Of a stretch of DNA of 37,962 nt, positions 21,582 through 29,721 are shown one piece after another (the first letter of the stretch is position 1; each line of letters begins with the position of its first letter). Position numbers and translations under genes: made by a program. Location: IMG/VR virus record IMGVR_UViG_3300035523_000153, positions 1 through 37,962 of that record; one strand, written 5' to 3'. Under the pieces are notes generated by a model. It worked only from the letters and a program-made list of their open reading frames with translations. It had not been told where the DNA came from and made no database searches. This DNA is from a virus.

Positions 21582-21621
21582 CCAGGGTGGGCCGGACCGC
21601 AAGGCGAGGCCCACCGCCTGG
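21582..21621 (+). terminator. Hairpin after the major capsid gene
   Basis: CCAGG-GTGGGCC (21582-21593) pairs with GGCCCAC-CG-CCTGG (21608-21621), 12 bp with a two-base bulge. It fills the gap between the capsid gene and the connector genes. Partial termination or RNA 3'-end protection of capsid mRNA is likely; there is no T-run. Confidence 0.5.
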
Positions 21622-21634
21622 GGAGACAAGACGA

Positions 21635-21868
21635 ATGACCAAGACGGAATACGAAGAGGCTAAGGCCGCTATCAAGGCGGGCGAGGGCGTGACGATCCGG
21701 GGGCGCAGCGCCATCTGCGTTGAGGACCTGGACTTCATCGCCGATGCCGAGGGTGGGATCAAAGGGGCCAAGGCGGGCAAGGAGACGGGCAAGAACGCCC
21801 AGCCCGCGGATAAGCCCGCTGAGGGGCAGGAATCGGCGTCCAAGCAGCCCGAAGGCGAGGCCCAGTAA
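21635..21868 (+). CDS. Small acidic/Lys-rich protein after capsid
   Basis: 77 residues. The N-terminal half is a compact helix plus strand (EYEEAKAAIKAGEGVTIRG); the C-terminal half is low complexity (Lys/Ala/Glu/Gln/Pro). This shape is typical of the small gene often found between capsid and connector genes (head fibre or FI-like). No definite family. Start ATG 21635 is preceded by GGGAGAC. Confidence 0.65.
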   Translation: MTKTEYEEAKAAIKAGEGVTIRGRSAICVEDLDFIADAEGGIKGAKAGKETGKNAQPADKPAEGQESASKQPEGEAQ

Positions 21869-21870
21869 CC

Positions 21871-22404
21871 ATGTCGTCATCGGCCGCCATCACGGCGTTG
21901 GCTATACCGGTCGTCCGGTACCGTCTGGCGGCCGATACGACCCTGCTGCCCGATTCGGTCCTCGTCGCCGAGATGAACTCGGTGATGACGGAGCTGTTCG
22001 CGCGGCTGCCCGGGATCGGCGGGCCCGTTGACCTGGCAGAGCCTTCGGGCGGCGTCGATACGCCCACGGACGGCGACCACTTCGCCGAGGCGCTGGCGCT
22101 CATCTCCTGCATCCGCCTGGAGCCCGCCGTTGAGCTGAACCGCTCCGGCGGCCTGGCGTCGAGCGAACAGGGCGGCCTCAAAGAGAGTTTCCGCAAGCCG
22201 GATGACATGAACGCCACGAAGTGGGCCGATCAGGCGGAGGCGGCGCTGGCCCGCATCTCCGTCCTCCAGACGGCGACCGCTGCGCTTTCGACGTTCAACC
22301 CATTCCAGGTCTCCGGCCGCACGCGGCGCGCCGAAGAGGTGGGCATCTACAGTTTTGCGGAGCTTGTGCGCTCCCTGTCCGAGGCGGTGGCCAGGTGGGA
22401 ATGA
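21871..22404 (+). CDS. Probable head-tail connector (gp6-like)
   Basis: 177 residues, mainly helical: TTLLPDSVLVAEMNSVMTEL, KWADQAEAALARISVLQTAT, and EVGIYSFAELVRSLSEAVAR. Length and helix-rich pattern fit the adaptor that docks below the portal. It lies exactly at the portal-to-tail connector position and starts two bases after the previous stop. The assignment is by order and fold impression only. Confidence 0.55.
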   Translation: MSSSAAITALAIPVVRYRLAADTTLLPDSVLVAEMNSVMTELFARLPGIGGPVDLAEPSGGVDTPTDGDHFAEALALISCIRLEPAVELNRSGGLASSEQGGLKESFRKPDDMNATKWADQAEAALARISVLQTATAALSTFNPFQVSGRTRRAEEVGIYSFAELVRSLSEAVARWE

Positions 22405-22784
22405 TCGAGCGCGCCATAGCCCGCAGGGGCGTTGCCCTGGCCCTGTGGGGACCGTCCCGGTCTGCCAACGCGACCGCCGGCGTCGATGACCCGGAGTGGA
22501 TCAAGACGAGCGACATCACGGCCGTCCTGGTGGAACACACCGCCAAGGAGGCGACGATGCTGGCCGGGGGTCCGATCGCTTCGGCGATGGCAACCGTCTA
22601 CCTGAAGGCCGAGGACGGGAGCGCACTGCACGTGGGCGATATGCTGGCGACCGCTAGCCGCAAGGTCTGGCGGGTGGAGACGGAGCCCGTGCAGCCGGCT
22701 GCCGGCGGGCACTACGAGGCATCGCTGCAGCTTCAGCGGCCGGGCCCGGCGGAGATCGTGAACGAGGGAGCGCTCAATGGTTAG
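22401..22784 (+). CDS. Probable head-closure protein
   Basis: 127 residues in an ATGA overlap. Beta-rich with ITAVLVEHTAKEATMLAGGP and LKAEDGSALHVGDMLATASR, resembling the small beta-barrel head-closure/stopper proteins that follow the adaptor in siphophages. Ordinary syntax: adaptor, closure, tail terminator, HK97 gp10-like. Assigned by position and secondary-structure impression. Confidence 0.52.
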   Translation: MIERAIARRGVALALWGPSRSANATAGVDDPEWIKTSDITAVLVEHTAKEATMLAGGPIASAMATVYLKAEDGSALHVGDMLATASRKVWRVETEPVQPAAGGHYEASLQLQRPGPAEIVNEGALNG

Positions 22785-23241
22785 CCGCACAGTGATCATT
22801 GAGGCGATCCGCAAGGCGGCGGCGGAGGCTCTTGGCGTGGAATCGCTCTCGGAGGCCGGGAACGGACCTGAGTTGCAGGATCAGCCGCGCGAATTCGGCG
22901 CCTACAAGGTCGGCGAGTGTGAGCGGATTGAGGATCCCGCGTCCGTGGGGCTTGCCGTGTTGGATCAGCCCGTCCTGATCCCCATCGACTTCTATTACGT
23001 TCGGCAGCGCGCGATGGGCAGCGAGGCCATGGGCCAGGTGCGCGACAGGTTGGACGCGCTGTCCGAGGCGCTTGGCGATGCGGGCCCCGTGCGATCCGCT
23101 TGGCGCGAGGGCTTGCCCGTGGTCTGGAGTCATGTGACGAGTTTTGGAGAGGGTGGATCTGACGAGTACGGACACGTCTTCCTCTCCGGCGACAACAATT
23201 GGTGCGCTGGACACGTTAGCGTTGAGGTGCTTTGCGCGTGA
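22777..23241 (+). CDS. Probable tail terminator / tail completion protein
   Basis: 154 residues. It begins with a helix (TVIIEAIRKAAAEALGVESL) and contains mixed strands (VLIPIDFYYVRQRAMGSEAM) then a helix (VRDRLDALSEALGDAG). Tail terminators of about this length occupy this slot between head closure and the gp10-like gene. No sequence signature is diagnostic. Overlaps its neighbours by 8 and 4 bases. Confidence 0.5.
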   Translation: MVSRTVIIEAIRKAAAEALGVESLSEAGNGPELQDQPREFGAYKVGECERIEDPASVGLAVLDQPVLIPIDFYYVRQRAMGSEAMGQVRDRLDALSEALGDAGPVRSAWREGLPVVWSHVTSFGEGGSDEYGHVFLSGDNNWCAGHVSVEVLCA

Positions 23242-23879
23242 GGATCTCCGTTTCCACGAACGCCGGGCAGTACGAGGCGAACATGCGGGCCAAGGGCGCC
23301 GAGCTGACGCGCAGCGTGCGCGCCACGATGCGCGAGGTGCGCGAGGTGGCGATGGAGCGGGCTCGATGGTGGAGCGATGGCCCCTACGAGCAGTGGCAGT
23401 TGACGCGCAAGGGTCATCCCTACGCGCGGCGGAATGCCTCGGTGGTGATGTCCTACAGCCAGAAGACCGGCCGACTGTCCACCCGCATGAAGTACGCGGG
23501 GCGCATAGGGACGGGTTTCCCGGCGCGGATCAACTACCAGAGCGGGGACTTCTACGCGGGGTGGAGGTTCCATCAACGGTTCACGGCCAACGAGTTGACT
23601 GGGTCGCTGACGAACGTGAGCCCGCATGCTCGATACCTAACCGGGAGACCGGTGGGGCACATGGTGGGGCGGCCCGTCATGAAGGCGATCGCGAAAGACG
23701 TTCGCAAGCGGACGAAGGGCCTGTGGGGCAAATGCCTCCGCACGTCGCTGCGGGCCAAGGCGAGCGGAATGTCGGGGATCGGCGGCAATTTCCAACGCGG
23801 ATACGTGAGGGGTCTGAGAGACGCCTACCGCCGCGGCTACGATCGGGCGGACAGAGCCAATGAGGAGACACAGCGATGA
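23238..23879 (+). CDS. HK97 gp10-like tail component
   Basis: 213 residues from GTG 23238 (GTGA overlap). Opening strands and basic helix (RISVSTNAGQYEANMRAKGA, then VRATMREVREVAMERARWW) resemble HK97 gp10/minor tail proteins. The rest is unusually basic (RPVMKAIAKDVRKRTKGLWG; YVRGLRDAYRRGYDRADRA), so DNA or tail-tube contact is possible. It is longer than typical gp10 by a basic C-terminus. Position supports a role in tail completion. Confidence 0.6.
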   Translation: MRISVSTNAGQYEANMRAKGAELTRSVRATMREVREVAMERARWWSDGPYEQWQLTRKGHPYARRNASVVMSYSQKTGRLSTRMKYAGRIGTGFPARINYQSGDFYAGWRFHQRFTANELTGSLTNVSPHARYLTGRPVGHMVGRPVMKAIAKDVRKRTKGLWGKCLRTSLRAKASGMSGIGGNFQRGYVRGLRDAYRRGYDRADRANEETQR

Positions 23880-23968
23880 CTGAGATTCTGGAGGGGAGCG
23901 GCGGCGGCTTCGGCGGCGCGCCGGTAGAGCCGCCCGTTGCGGCGGAGGAGGAACCCTATGGCGCGTAA
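23876..23968 (+). CDS. Very short Gly/Pro-rich peptide
   Basis: 30 residues (MTEILEGSGGGFGGAPVEPP then VAAEEEPYGA), coupled by ATGA overlap with the preceding gene and ending inside the start of the tail tube gene (11-base overlap). Its codons also supply the GGAGGAGG ribosome site of the tail tube gene. It may serve mainly as a translational link. Coding status is plausible but unproven. Confidence 0.4.
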   Translation: MTEILEGSGGGFGGAPVEPPVAAEEEPYGA

Positions 23969-24824
23969 CGTAGCCAATACCCGGTTTGGCGTCGATGTGG
24001 CGATAGCCACGATTGTTGACAGCGCGAGCGTGTCCGTGCCGTTGGTCGCGTACCTCCAGGATGCGGGCCTCAAGATCAGCACTCCCACGGAGAGCGCGGG
24101 CAGCATCGCGGACTTGGATCAGTGGCTGGCCGCTGGTCCAAACAGCGCAACCCTGGACATGACCAAGGTCGCCGTGACGACCGGCGCGCCGTTGATCGCT
24201 CTGGCGTTGTCTGAAAACCCATGGTTCACGGCCAGCCTGCAACATGCGGCCAAGGGCTCGATCTACACGAACACGAGCCCCGGCAAATGGTTGGTCACCA
24301 GCGCGAAACTCAGCGCATCGGGCGGCGGCGTGGCGACGGAGAGCATGAGCGCTCTGCTGCGCGGGCAGTTGACCGAGGCGCACACGACATCGACCAGCGC
24401 GCCCGCGATCCGCACGGATGGCGCGGACACGGCCTACGGCAAGAGCGTGGCGGCGCTGACCATCGGTGCGTTTGACGCCGTGACGCTGTTCGACAGCCTG
24501 GACATCGACGTGAGCATCGGGACGGAGGAAGGTCACGCCGTGCTGGATGGCTGGCAGTGGCCGGTGCAGGGCAAACGCAGCGTTAAGATTTCCGCTAGCC
24601 GCTTGGTGGAGGCCTCCAGCCTGGCCCCGGCGGCGGCGCTCGGTTGGCTGGAACTGGCGCGCGCGCGGGCGTACGTGAGCGTCTCCATCGAGATCGGCAA
24701 TCTGACGTTTGAGGGAACCGGCATGATCGAGGAAGCAGGCTGGACGCACGGCGGCGGCGGCGCTCAGAAGGAGACGGTCAGCCTGTCCATCCAGGGCCAG
24801 CTTTCGATGCAGGGAGGATCGTAG
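23958..24824 (+). CDS. Major tail tube protein
   Basis: 288 residues, with GGAGGAGG a few bases before ATG 23958. The beta-rich, Ser/Thr/Gly-rich sequence (FGVDVAIATIVDSASVSVPL; SAKLSASGGGVATESMSALL; WPVQGKRSVKISASRLVEAS) and the position directly before the tail chaperone genes fit a tail tube subunit. The tube forms the channel for DNA. No sheath gene is nearby, supporting a siphovirus. Identification is by syntax and composition rather than by a named motif. Confidence 0.65.
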   Translation: MARNVANTRFGVDVAIATIVDSASVSVPLVAYLQDAGLKISTPTESAGSIADLDQWLAAGPNSATLDMTKVAVTTGAPLIALALSENPWFTASLQHAAKGSIYTNTSPGKWLVTSAKLSASGGGVATESMSALLRGQLTEAHTTSTSAPAIRTDGADTAYGKSVAALTIGAFDAVTLFDSLDIDVSIGTEEGHAVLDGWQWPVQGKRSVKISASRLVEASSLAPAAALGWLELARARAYVSVSIEIGNLTFEGTGMIEEAGWTHGGGGAQKETVSLSIQGQLSMQGGS

Positions 24825-24828
24825 GCGT

Positions 24829-25251
24829 ATGAGTTGGACCGAGTACCTGGATAGATGCGAGTCCGGCGCCGTTACCGAGGCGTTTCAGTTTGCTGACGGC
24901 CCCGCTGTGACGATCAAGGGCATTGACGATTACAACCTCATCACGCTGTTGCCGAAGCGCGCCAAGGACATGAAAGTGCTCTACTCCGGAGCCGGAGCGC
25001 AGCCCATCATCGTGCGCGGTCAGCCGGTGAGCCTCACGGAGGACACGGCCGCTGCGGCGTTGCAGCTCGTGGCCGCTGTCGTTGATCCGCCGTTGACGTT
25101 CCCTGAGGCTGTGCGCCTGCTGTGCTCGCGCGCCAGTGAATGCGGACGCCTGATGCAACGGGTTGCCGATCTGACCGATACGGCGATGACCGCCAAGATC
25201 GAGTCCGTGGATGCGCGCCTGGAGGCGGACCCTACTACGCTGCACGGTTGA
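24829..25251 (+). CDS. Tail assembly chaperone (gpG-like)
   Basis: 140 residues ending DARLEADPTTLHG. It is mixed helical and lies between tail tube and tape measure, the invariant location of the G chaperone. A second frame opens just before its stop and extends to 25376, so the protein is expected in two forms, G and the longer GT made by -1 frameshifting. These coat the tape-measure protein during tail assembly. Confidence 0.75.
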   Translation: MSWTEYLDRCESGAVTEAFQFADGPAVTIKGIDDYNLITLLPKRAKDMKVLYSGAGAQPIIVRGQPVSLTEDTAAAALQLVAAVVDPPLTFPEAVRLLCSRASECGRLMQRVADLTDTAMTAKIESVDARLEADPTTLHG

Positions 25252-25376
25252 GGATGGCCGTGCAGATGCTTAAACGCCACCCGGATGAGGTTGACATCAG
25301 CGGAGACGCCTGGCTGGAACTCGCCTGGGTGGCAAAAAAGCAGTGCGAGGAAGCGGAAGACGCGCGGAGGGGATAG
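25228..25376 (+). CDS. Tail assembly chaperone C-terminal extension (GT, -1 frame)
   Basis: In the -1 frame, after Asp-Pro of the G protein, translation would continue YYAARLRMAVQMLKRHPDEV and on to the stop at 25376 (about 48 residues). The slip is likely at GAC CCT, with tRNA-Pro moving from CCT (25231-25233) to CCC (25230-25232). Unlike classic G-T sites there is no full slippery heptamer, so efficiency is uncertain. An alternative is independent initiation at ATG 25254, which has no good ribosome site. The extension ends three bases before the tape-measure ATG. Confidence 0.55.
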
Positions 25377-25378
25377 CG

Positions 25379-26872
25379 ATGGCGACCGAGGAACTGAAAA
25401 CCGTATTCAGCGCGAGCGGGCATGGGGAAACGGTTGGAGCATTCAACCGCCTAGGTAGCGCGGCGCGGACAGCGGGGGCTGCAATGGCCGGCATCGGAGC
25501 GGCGGCCATTGGCGGGATGACCGCACTGACCATGGGCGCCATCAACGTGGCCGGGCAGTTCCAGACCCTTCAGGTGCGCCTCAATTCCGTCATGGGAAGC
25601 GCTAAGGCGGGCAAGGATGCATTTGCCTGGGCTACGGACTTCGCCAAGAAGACGCCGTTTGAGTTGACCGACGTTGTAGACGCCATGACGACCATGAAGG
25701 CGCTGGGCCTGGACGCCAAGCGCGACCTCGGCACCATCGGGGACGCGGCCAGCGCGTTGGGGCTCGGGGCGGACGGCGTGCGCCGGATCACCATGCAGCT
25801 CGCTCAGATGAAGAATATCGGCAAGGCGTCCATGGAGGATTTGCGCGTGCTAGCCGAGGCCGGAATCCCGGTGTTCGACATCCTACAGCAGAAGTTCCAC
25901 TTGACCGGAAACCAGATGAAGCGCATCGGTGAGCTTGGCCTGGCGGCACAGCCCGTCATCAACGCGCTGCTGAACGGTATGGATGCCCGGTTCGGAGGCG
26001 GCATGGCGGCTCAGATGAGTACCCTCACAGGTAAGCTCTCCAACCTCAAGGACGCCTGGAATCAACTGCTGGCGCGCATTGGTGACAAGCTGATGCCGCA
26101 ACTGCTCAGCGCCCTGGACAAGCTCACGGCGTTCATCGGGTCCGAAGGCGCGACCAACATGGGCCTGAAATTCGCCAGCTACATCGCCGCCGCCGTGGAC
26201 ACGTTGTGGAACAAGGGCAAAGAGATTGCCGACATGCTGCTGAATCGGATTGAACTGCCAACGTGGGCCCTCACTCTGCTGAAAGCGTTCTGGGAGTTAG
26301 CTCGGTTCCTCTCTAATAACGTCCTATTCGCTGCCCAGATGATCGCGCGCCTCAATCCGTTCAGCGGTATGTCGGACGAGATTAAGGGGTTCCGCGCCTC
26401 AGCCAATGCTGAGTTTGAGGCCCGCTCCAAGGACATCGACAGCCGGTATGCTAGGAGCCAGGCGGATTCAGCGAAGCGCGAAGGCATTTGGGACATGTTC
26501 AAGGAGTCGCAGAAACGCTACCTCAACATGTTTACGAACGGGCAGGGCGGGTTTATCGCTCCTGAGATCAAGGGCGGGCGAGGCGGCACGCGCCCGGTGG
26601 ACATGACGGGAATGCCGGGCTACGGCGCGGGCAAGGGGACCGGCACAGCCGAGCGTTTCCTGCTGGGCGGCGGCGAGTTTGCCCAGAAGTGGGCGAAGGG
26701 CGTAGCGACAGCGACGGGGAAGGGGACGCCGGCCATCACGCTGACTTGGCGCAACCAGAGCACGGACAGCATCGTAAAGGGCGTTCAGTCCGGCATCAAG
26801 GACGTGCTGCAACAGATGTTTACCGATCGCGCCACATTGAGCGTGCTCAAGGCGGCGCTGAGTGGAGTCTAG
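25379..26872 (+). CDS. Tape measure protein
   Basis: 497 residues; GGAGGGG precedes ATG 25379. The N-terminal third matches the tape_meas/TMP repeat region (GQFQTLQVRLNSVMGSAKAG; FAWATDFAKKTPFELTDVVD; LGLGADGVRRITMQLAQMKN; RVLAEAGIPVFDILQQKF). A hydrophobic patch (AAMAGIGAAAIGGMTALTMG) lies near the start, and long helices fill the middle. It sets tail length and is ejected with DNA. At 497 residues it is short, so a short tail is inferred. Its stop overlaps by four bases the stop of the opposing minus-strand gene. Confidence 0.93.
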   Translation: MATEELKTVFSASGHGETVGAFNRLGSAARTAGAAMAGIGAAAIGGMTALTMGAINVAGQFQTLQVRLNSVMGSAKAGKDAFAWATDFAKKTPFELTDVVDAMTTMKALGLDAKRDLGTIGDAASALGLGADGVRRITMQLAQMKNIGKASMEDLRVLAEAGIPVFDILQQKFHLTGNQMKRIGELGLAAQPVINALLNGMDARFGGGMAAQMSTLTGKLSNLKDAWNQLLARIGDKLMPQLLSALDKLTAFIGSEGATNMGLKFASYIAAAVDTLWNKGKEIADMLLNRIELPTWALTLLKAFWELARFLSNNVLFAAQMIARLNPFSGMSDEIKGFRASANAEFEARSKDIDSRYARSQADSAKREGIWDMFKESQKRYLNMFTNGQGGFIAPEIKGGRGGTRPVDMTGMPGYGAGKGTGTAERFLLGGGEFAQKWAKGVATATGKGTPAITLTWRNQSTDSIVKGVQSGIKDVLQQMFTDRATLSVLKAALSGV

Positions 26873-27321
26873 ATCGGCCACATATGCCCGCATCGGACAC
26901 ACCAACGGTGATGGGTACCGCTCGGGAGCAAACCCAGAACAACGAGTCCGATGGCAATGAGAACGAGCATGAAGCCGAAAGCCGGCAGGTTGATGGTGGC
27001 GAGCGCCGTGATGAGCCCTATGGACTCCAGGCCGAGGATCCCCCATAGTACGAACCTGGCGCATCCAGTGGCGGTTCCGGTTCCCAAGCTCCGGTCTCGG
27101 ATATCCAGTCCGCCGCAGGCTGGGCAGATTCCGCGCCCGGTTGAGCGTGGCGGCGCCGGAGTCGGAGGCGCTGGGCTTTCCGGTTCTACACGCGGGATCG
27201 GCGCCCCGGGCGGTACGCCGTGCTCGGTTTCATAGCACGTCTCGCACACGGAATACTGGCTAAGCACGAATGATCTTACCGGGCGGTTACAACGAGGGCA
27301 CGTTGCCCATTCAGATTCCAT
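26869..27321 (-). CDS. Zinc-ribbon membrane protein, cargo gene on opposite strand
   Basis: 150 residues from ATG 27321; AAGGAGG precedes it on the minus strand, so it is a real gene although it interrupts the tail module. N-terminal C4 ribbon: CPRC (8-11) and CETC (26-29). A Pro-rich linker follows, then CPACGG at about 66, two hydrophobic segments (FVLWGILGLESIGLITALAT; FGFMLVLIAIGLVVLGLL) and CVRCGH at the very C-terminus. The second ribbon is therefore split around the membrane hairpin. It resembles small bacterial zinc-ribbon membrane proteins. Opposite orientation and self-contained signals mark it as a moron, probably expressed in the lysogen. Confidence 0.8.
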   Translation of the reverse strand: MESEWATCPRCNRPVRSFVLSQYSVCETCYETEHGVPPGAPIPRVEPESPAPPTPAPPRSTGRGICPACGGLDIRDRSLGTGTATGCARFVLWGILGLESIGLITALATINLPAFGFMLVLIAIGLVVLGLLPSGTHHRWCVRCGHMWPI

Positions 27322-27355
27322 GGCATGCCTCCTTGCCTGATTGTGTGATAATCCA

Positions 27356-29464
27356 ATGCCATACCTCAACGATAGCCTGAGCCTGTACCTGGATACGCCC
27401 GCCCCGGCGGTGGATGAGCCGGGCGTCGGGGACCACATCGGGGCCGCCGGCGTCAACTGGAGCACGGCCAATCTGTTCACCACGCCGGATAGGCGCGGCG
27501 TATTCCTCCAGCCGATCCAGTATGACCCGGCCTGGCGCGACACGACCACGGCGGGGACCGTGTGGGCGCGGCACCCCATTACCGATTTCGGGGCCATCTC
27601 AGGCGCATGGGACACGGTGAAGCAGAGCACCGATACCGACTATTGGTGTTCGCTGGCGGGCGCGGCCGGGAGCTTCGGCACCACGGGAGCCAACTGGACT
27701 GGCGGGGCTGACGGCAAGCTACGGGCCAACCCGCACATCGTCATTGAGGCGTACCTGTTCGGCCTGCTGACCAACGCCGTGCTCCTAACCGTTGAATGGG
27801 GCGCTGCATCGGCGCCCTACGCCTGGAAGTTGACCGTTGACGGCGTTGGGAATGGCGTCCTCTATCAGTACGATTCCACGTCCGCAACGTTTCAGCAGCG
27901 CGCATCCGGCGTGTTGTTCCGCGAGGGCCTGCCAGGGCGGCTGGCCCGCCTCTGGATCGCTCCGATCTACCGCCGCTGCCTGTACGTGTTTGGACGGAAC
28001 GGAGAGTCTCTCTCCTGGCTCGATGACGCGCGTGACGACGGCAAGACCGACCACGTGGCCAGCGATGCCGCCGATCCGCTGGTGGCGACGGGGACCGTGC
28101 GGGTGACGCTGGCCACGCGCGGCAGCGTGCAGGTGACGGAGGCGGCGTTTCAATCGAGCGGGACCATGGACGCCACGCTAAAGCTACCGTACACGCCGAC
28201 GCATGCGGCGACATGGAATGACCCGGACGGGCATCCGCTGCACTGGCAGGACGCGCCGTCCGGGTCCACCGTGGCGGTGACCGCGCCGGGCTGGGCGGCG
28301 TCATCGACGTTTCCGCTGCACGCGGTTCTCACGGCGTCCACTGACCGGCGGAGCACCCCGACGCTGTACGCGACCGGGTTCCACATCCCCGCGACTGTGA
28401 CCAGCCGTGGCGATAATGCGGACGCGACATGGATGCATGAGGCGCTGGTAGGGCTGCGGGTGGACGTCCGCGAGGGCGGTTCCTCGCTCTCCCTGCCGCT
28501 CAGGAACGCGGATGCGATCCGCCAGATGAGCAACTTCGCCGTGGCGCTCAAATGCGGGAGTGATGAGGTATGGCGGGGGTACGCTACCGATCCGCAGGCG
28601 TCGATCCGCACCGGATCCGGCGGGCGCGTGACGTTTGGATGTGAAGACGAATGGAACGACCTCAACGGATACATCCTGCCGCGCACGGAGCGTTTTGACG
28701 GGTGGCGGCTGACCGACGCCATGAAGGCCGTGCTGGCCTACTGCGGGCGGTCATCGTCCGAGTGGGACATTGACGACTCGGATTTCCGCCTGCCGTCCAA
28801 GGGCAGCCACACGAGCGGGACCGACCAGGCGGCCTTCCACGGAGACGACGCCACGCCGGCGGGCGACCTGCTGCGCTCGTGGGGAAACACCTATCTCGGA
28901 TGGGTGATGGATTTCGCACGAGTGGGGAGCGTCGTCAAGTTCCGGTTCAAGAACCCTTATGGATTGAGTGCAACGCCGGCGGCGTACCTGTACACCACGA
29001 CGGAGGCGGCGTTCGCGGCGGCGCTGGATGACCGATTTACGATCAACGAGTGGGACGAGCAGACGCTTCCGCCCGAGGCTAACGAGGTGCTGGTGATCGG
29101 GCAGAGCCCGGCGGGGAAGGAACTGACGGCGTGGTATCGGGACAGCGCGTCACAGAATCCGGCGCTGACGCCATCGGCGCGGCCGCTGAACTGGATTGGC
29201 AAGCGCCGCGTGCTGTTGCTCTCTGACGCGAACCTATGCACGCAGGCGGACGTGAACGCGGCCTGCAAATGGATGGCATGGGTGTGCCGCGCGCGGCTCT
29301 CCGTGGGTTTCAAGTGCCACTGGCTGCCGTGGCTGCGTTACGGCGATTGCGTGGTTGTGGATGGCATATCCTACGTGCTCAAGGAGTTTTCCTTTGAACC
29401 CGTGAATGAAGGCAAGGGCGAGATAGTCCGCTGGATGAGCGGTAGATTGGAGCGTTTCCTGTGA
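27356..29464 (+). CDS. Large tail / baseplate protein
   Basis: 702 residues, next tail gene after the tape measure in the virion order. It is beta-rich with many Trp and Gly residues and contains lectin-like stretches (PHIVIEAYLFGLLTNAVLLT; WLDDARDDGKTDHVASDAAD). The C-terminal half (GDLLRSWGNTYLGWVMDF; CVVVDGISYVLKEFSFEPVN) resembles hub or distal-tail domains. No ribosome site precedes ATG 27356, perhaps because the inserted minus-strand gene replaced it; TTG 27341 is an alternative. Exact role not identified. Confidence 0.68.
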   Translation: MPYLNDSLSLYLDTPAPAVDEPGVGDHIGAAGVNWSTANLFTTPDRRGVFLQPIQYDPAWRDTTTAGTVWARHPITDFGAISGAWDTVKQSTDTDYWCSLAGAAGSFGTTGANWTGGADGKLRANPHIVIEAYLFGLLTNAVLLTVEWGAASAPYAWKLTVDGVGNGVLYQYDSTSATFQQRASGVLFREGLPGRLARLWIAPIYRRCLYVFGRNGESLSWLDDARDDGKTDHVASDAADPLVATGTVRVTLATRGSVQVTEAAFQSSGTMDATLKLPYTPTHAATWNDPDGHPLHWQDAPSGSTVAVTAPGWAASSTFPLHAVLTASTDRRSTPTLYATGFHIPATVTSRGDNADATWMHEALVGLRVDVREGGSSLSLPLRNADAIRQMSNFAVALKCGSDEVWRGYATDPQASIRTGSGGRVTFGCEDEWNDLNGYILPRTERFDGWRLTDAMKAVLAYCGRSSSEWDIDDSDFRLPSKGSHTSGTDQAAFHGDDATPAGDLLRSWGNTYLGWVMDFARVGSVVKFRFKNPYGLSATPAAYLYTTTEAAFAAALDDRFTINEWDEQTLPPEANEVLVIGQSPAGKELTAWYRDSASQNPALTPSARPLNWIGKRRVLLLSDANLCTQADVNAACKWMAWVCRARLSVGFKCHWLPWLRYGDCVVVDGISYVLKEFSFEPVNEGKGEIVRWMSGRLERFL

Positions 29465-29721
29465 ACCTAAGCCCGGCGCAACTGCATGCGCTTCGCCAGC
29501 GTGTTGGCTCCAGCGCCTCGGTGCGCGTGGTGGCATACCCGATCAACGCCGAACACGCGGCCCGCAACGAGGCGCTGCTGGCGCGCTACCTGAGCCACCC
29601 GAACACTGAGGCGCCGGTGGATATGAGCGTGCCAGTGGAGGCCGGCGGCGGGAACGGCGTGCACGCGTTTCAGTGGGGGCTGGATGGGTTCTACCCGGAT
29701 GAGCATTGGGTGATGCTGTGA
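29461..29721 (+). CDS. Small tail-associated protein
   Basis: 86 residues from GTG 29461 (GTGA overlap). It is mixed alpha/beta (LSPAQLHALRQRVGSSASVR; ALLARYLSHPNTEAPVDMSV) and ends HAFQWGLDGFYPDEHWVML, suggesting a short tip accessory. No family recognised. It is translationally coupled at both ends, so it belongs to the tail-tip operon. Confidence 0.6.
   Translation: MNLSPAQLHALRQRVGSSASVRVVAYPINAEHAARNEALLARYLSHPNTEAPVDMSVPVEAGGGNGVHAFQWGLDGFYPDEHWVML

Noticed and set aside
26869-27630. Longer form of the minus-strand zinc-ribbon gene starting at 27630
   Set aside because: The N-terminal extension overlaps the next tail gene and reads as shadow sequence; the ATG at 27321 has a clear AAGGAGG ribosome site.
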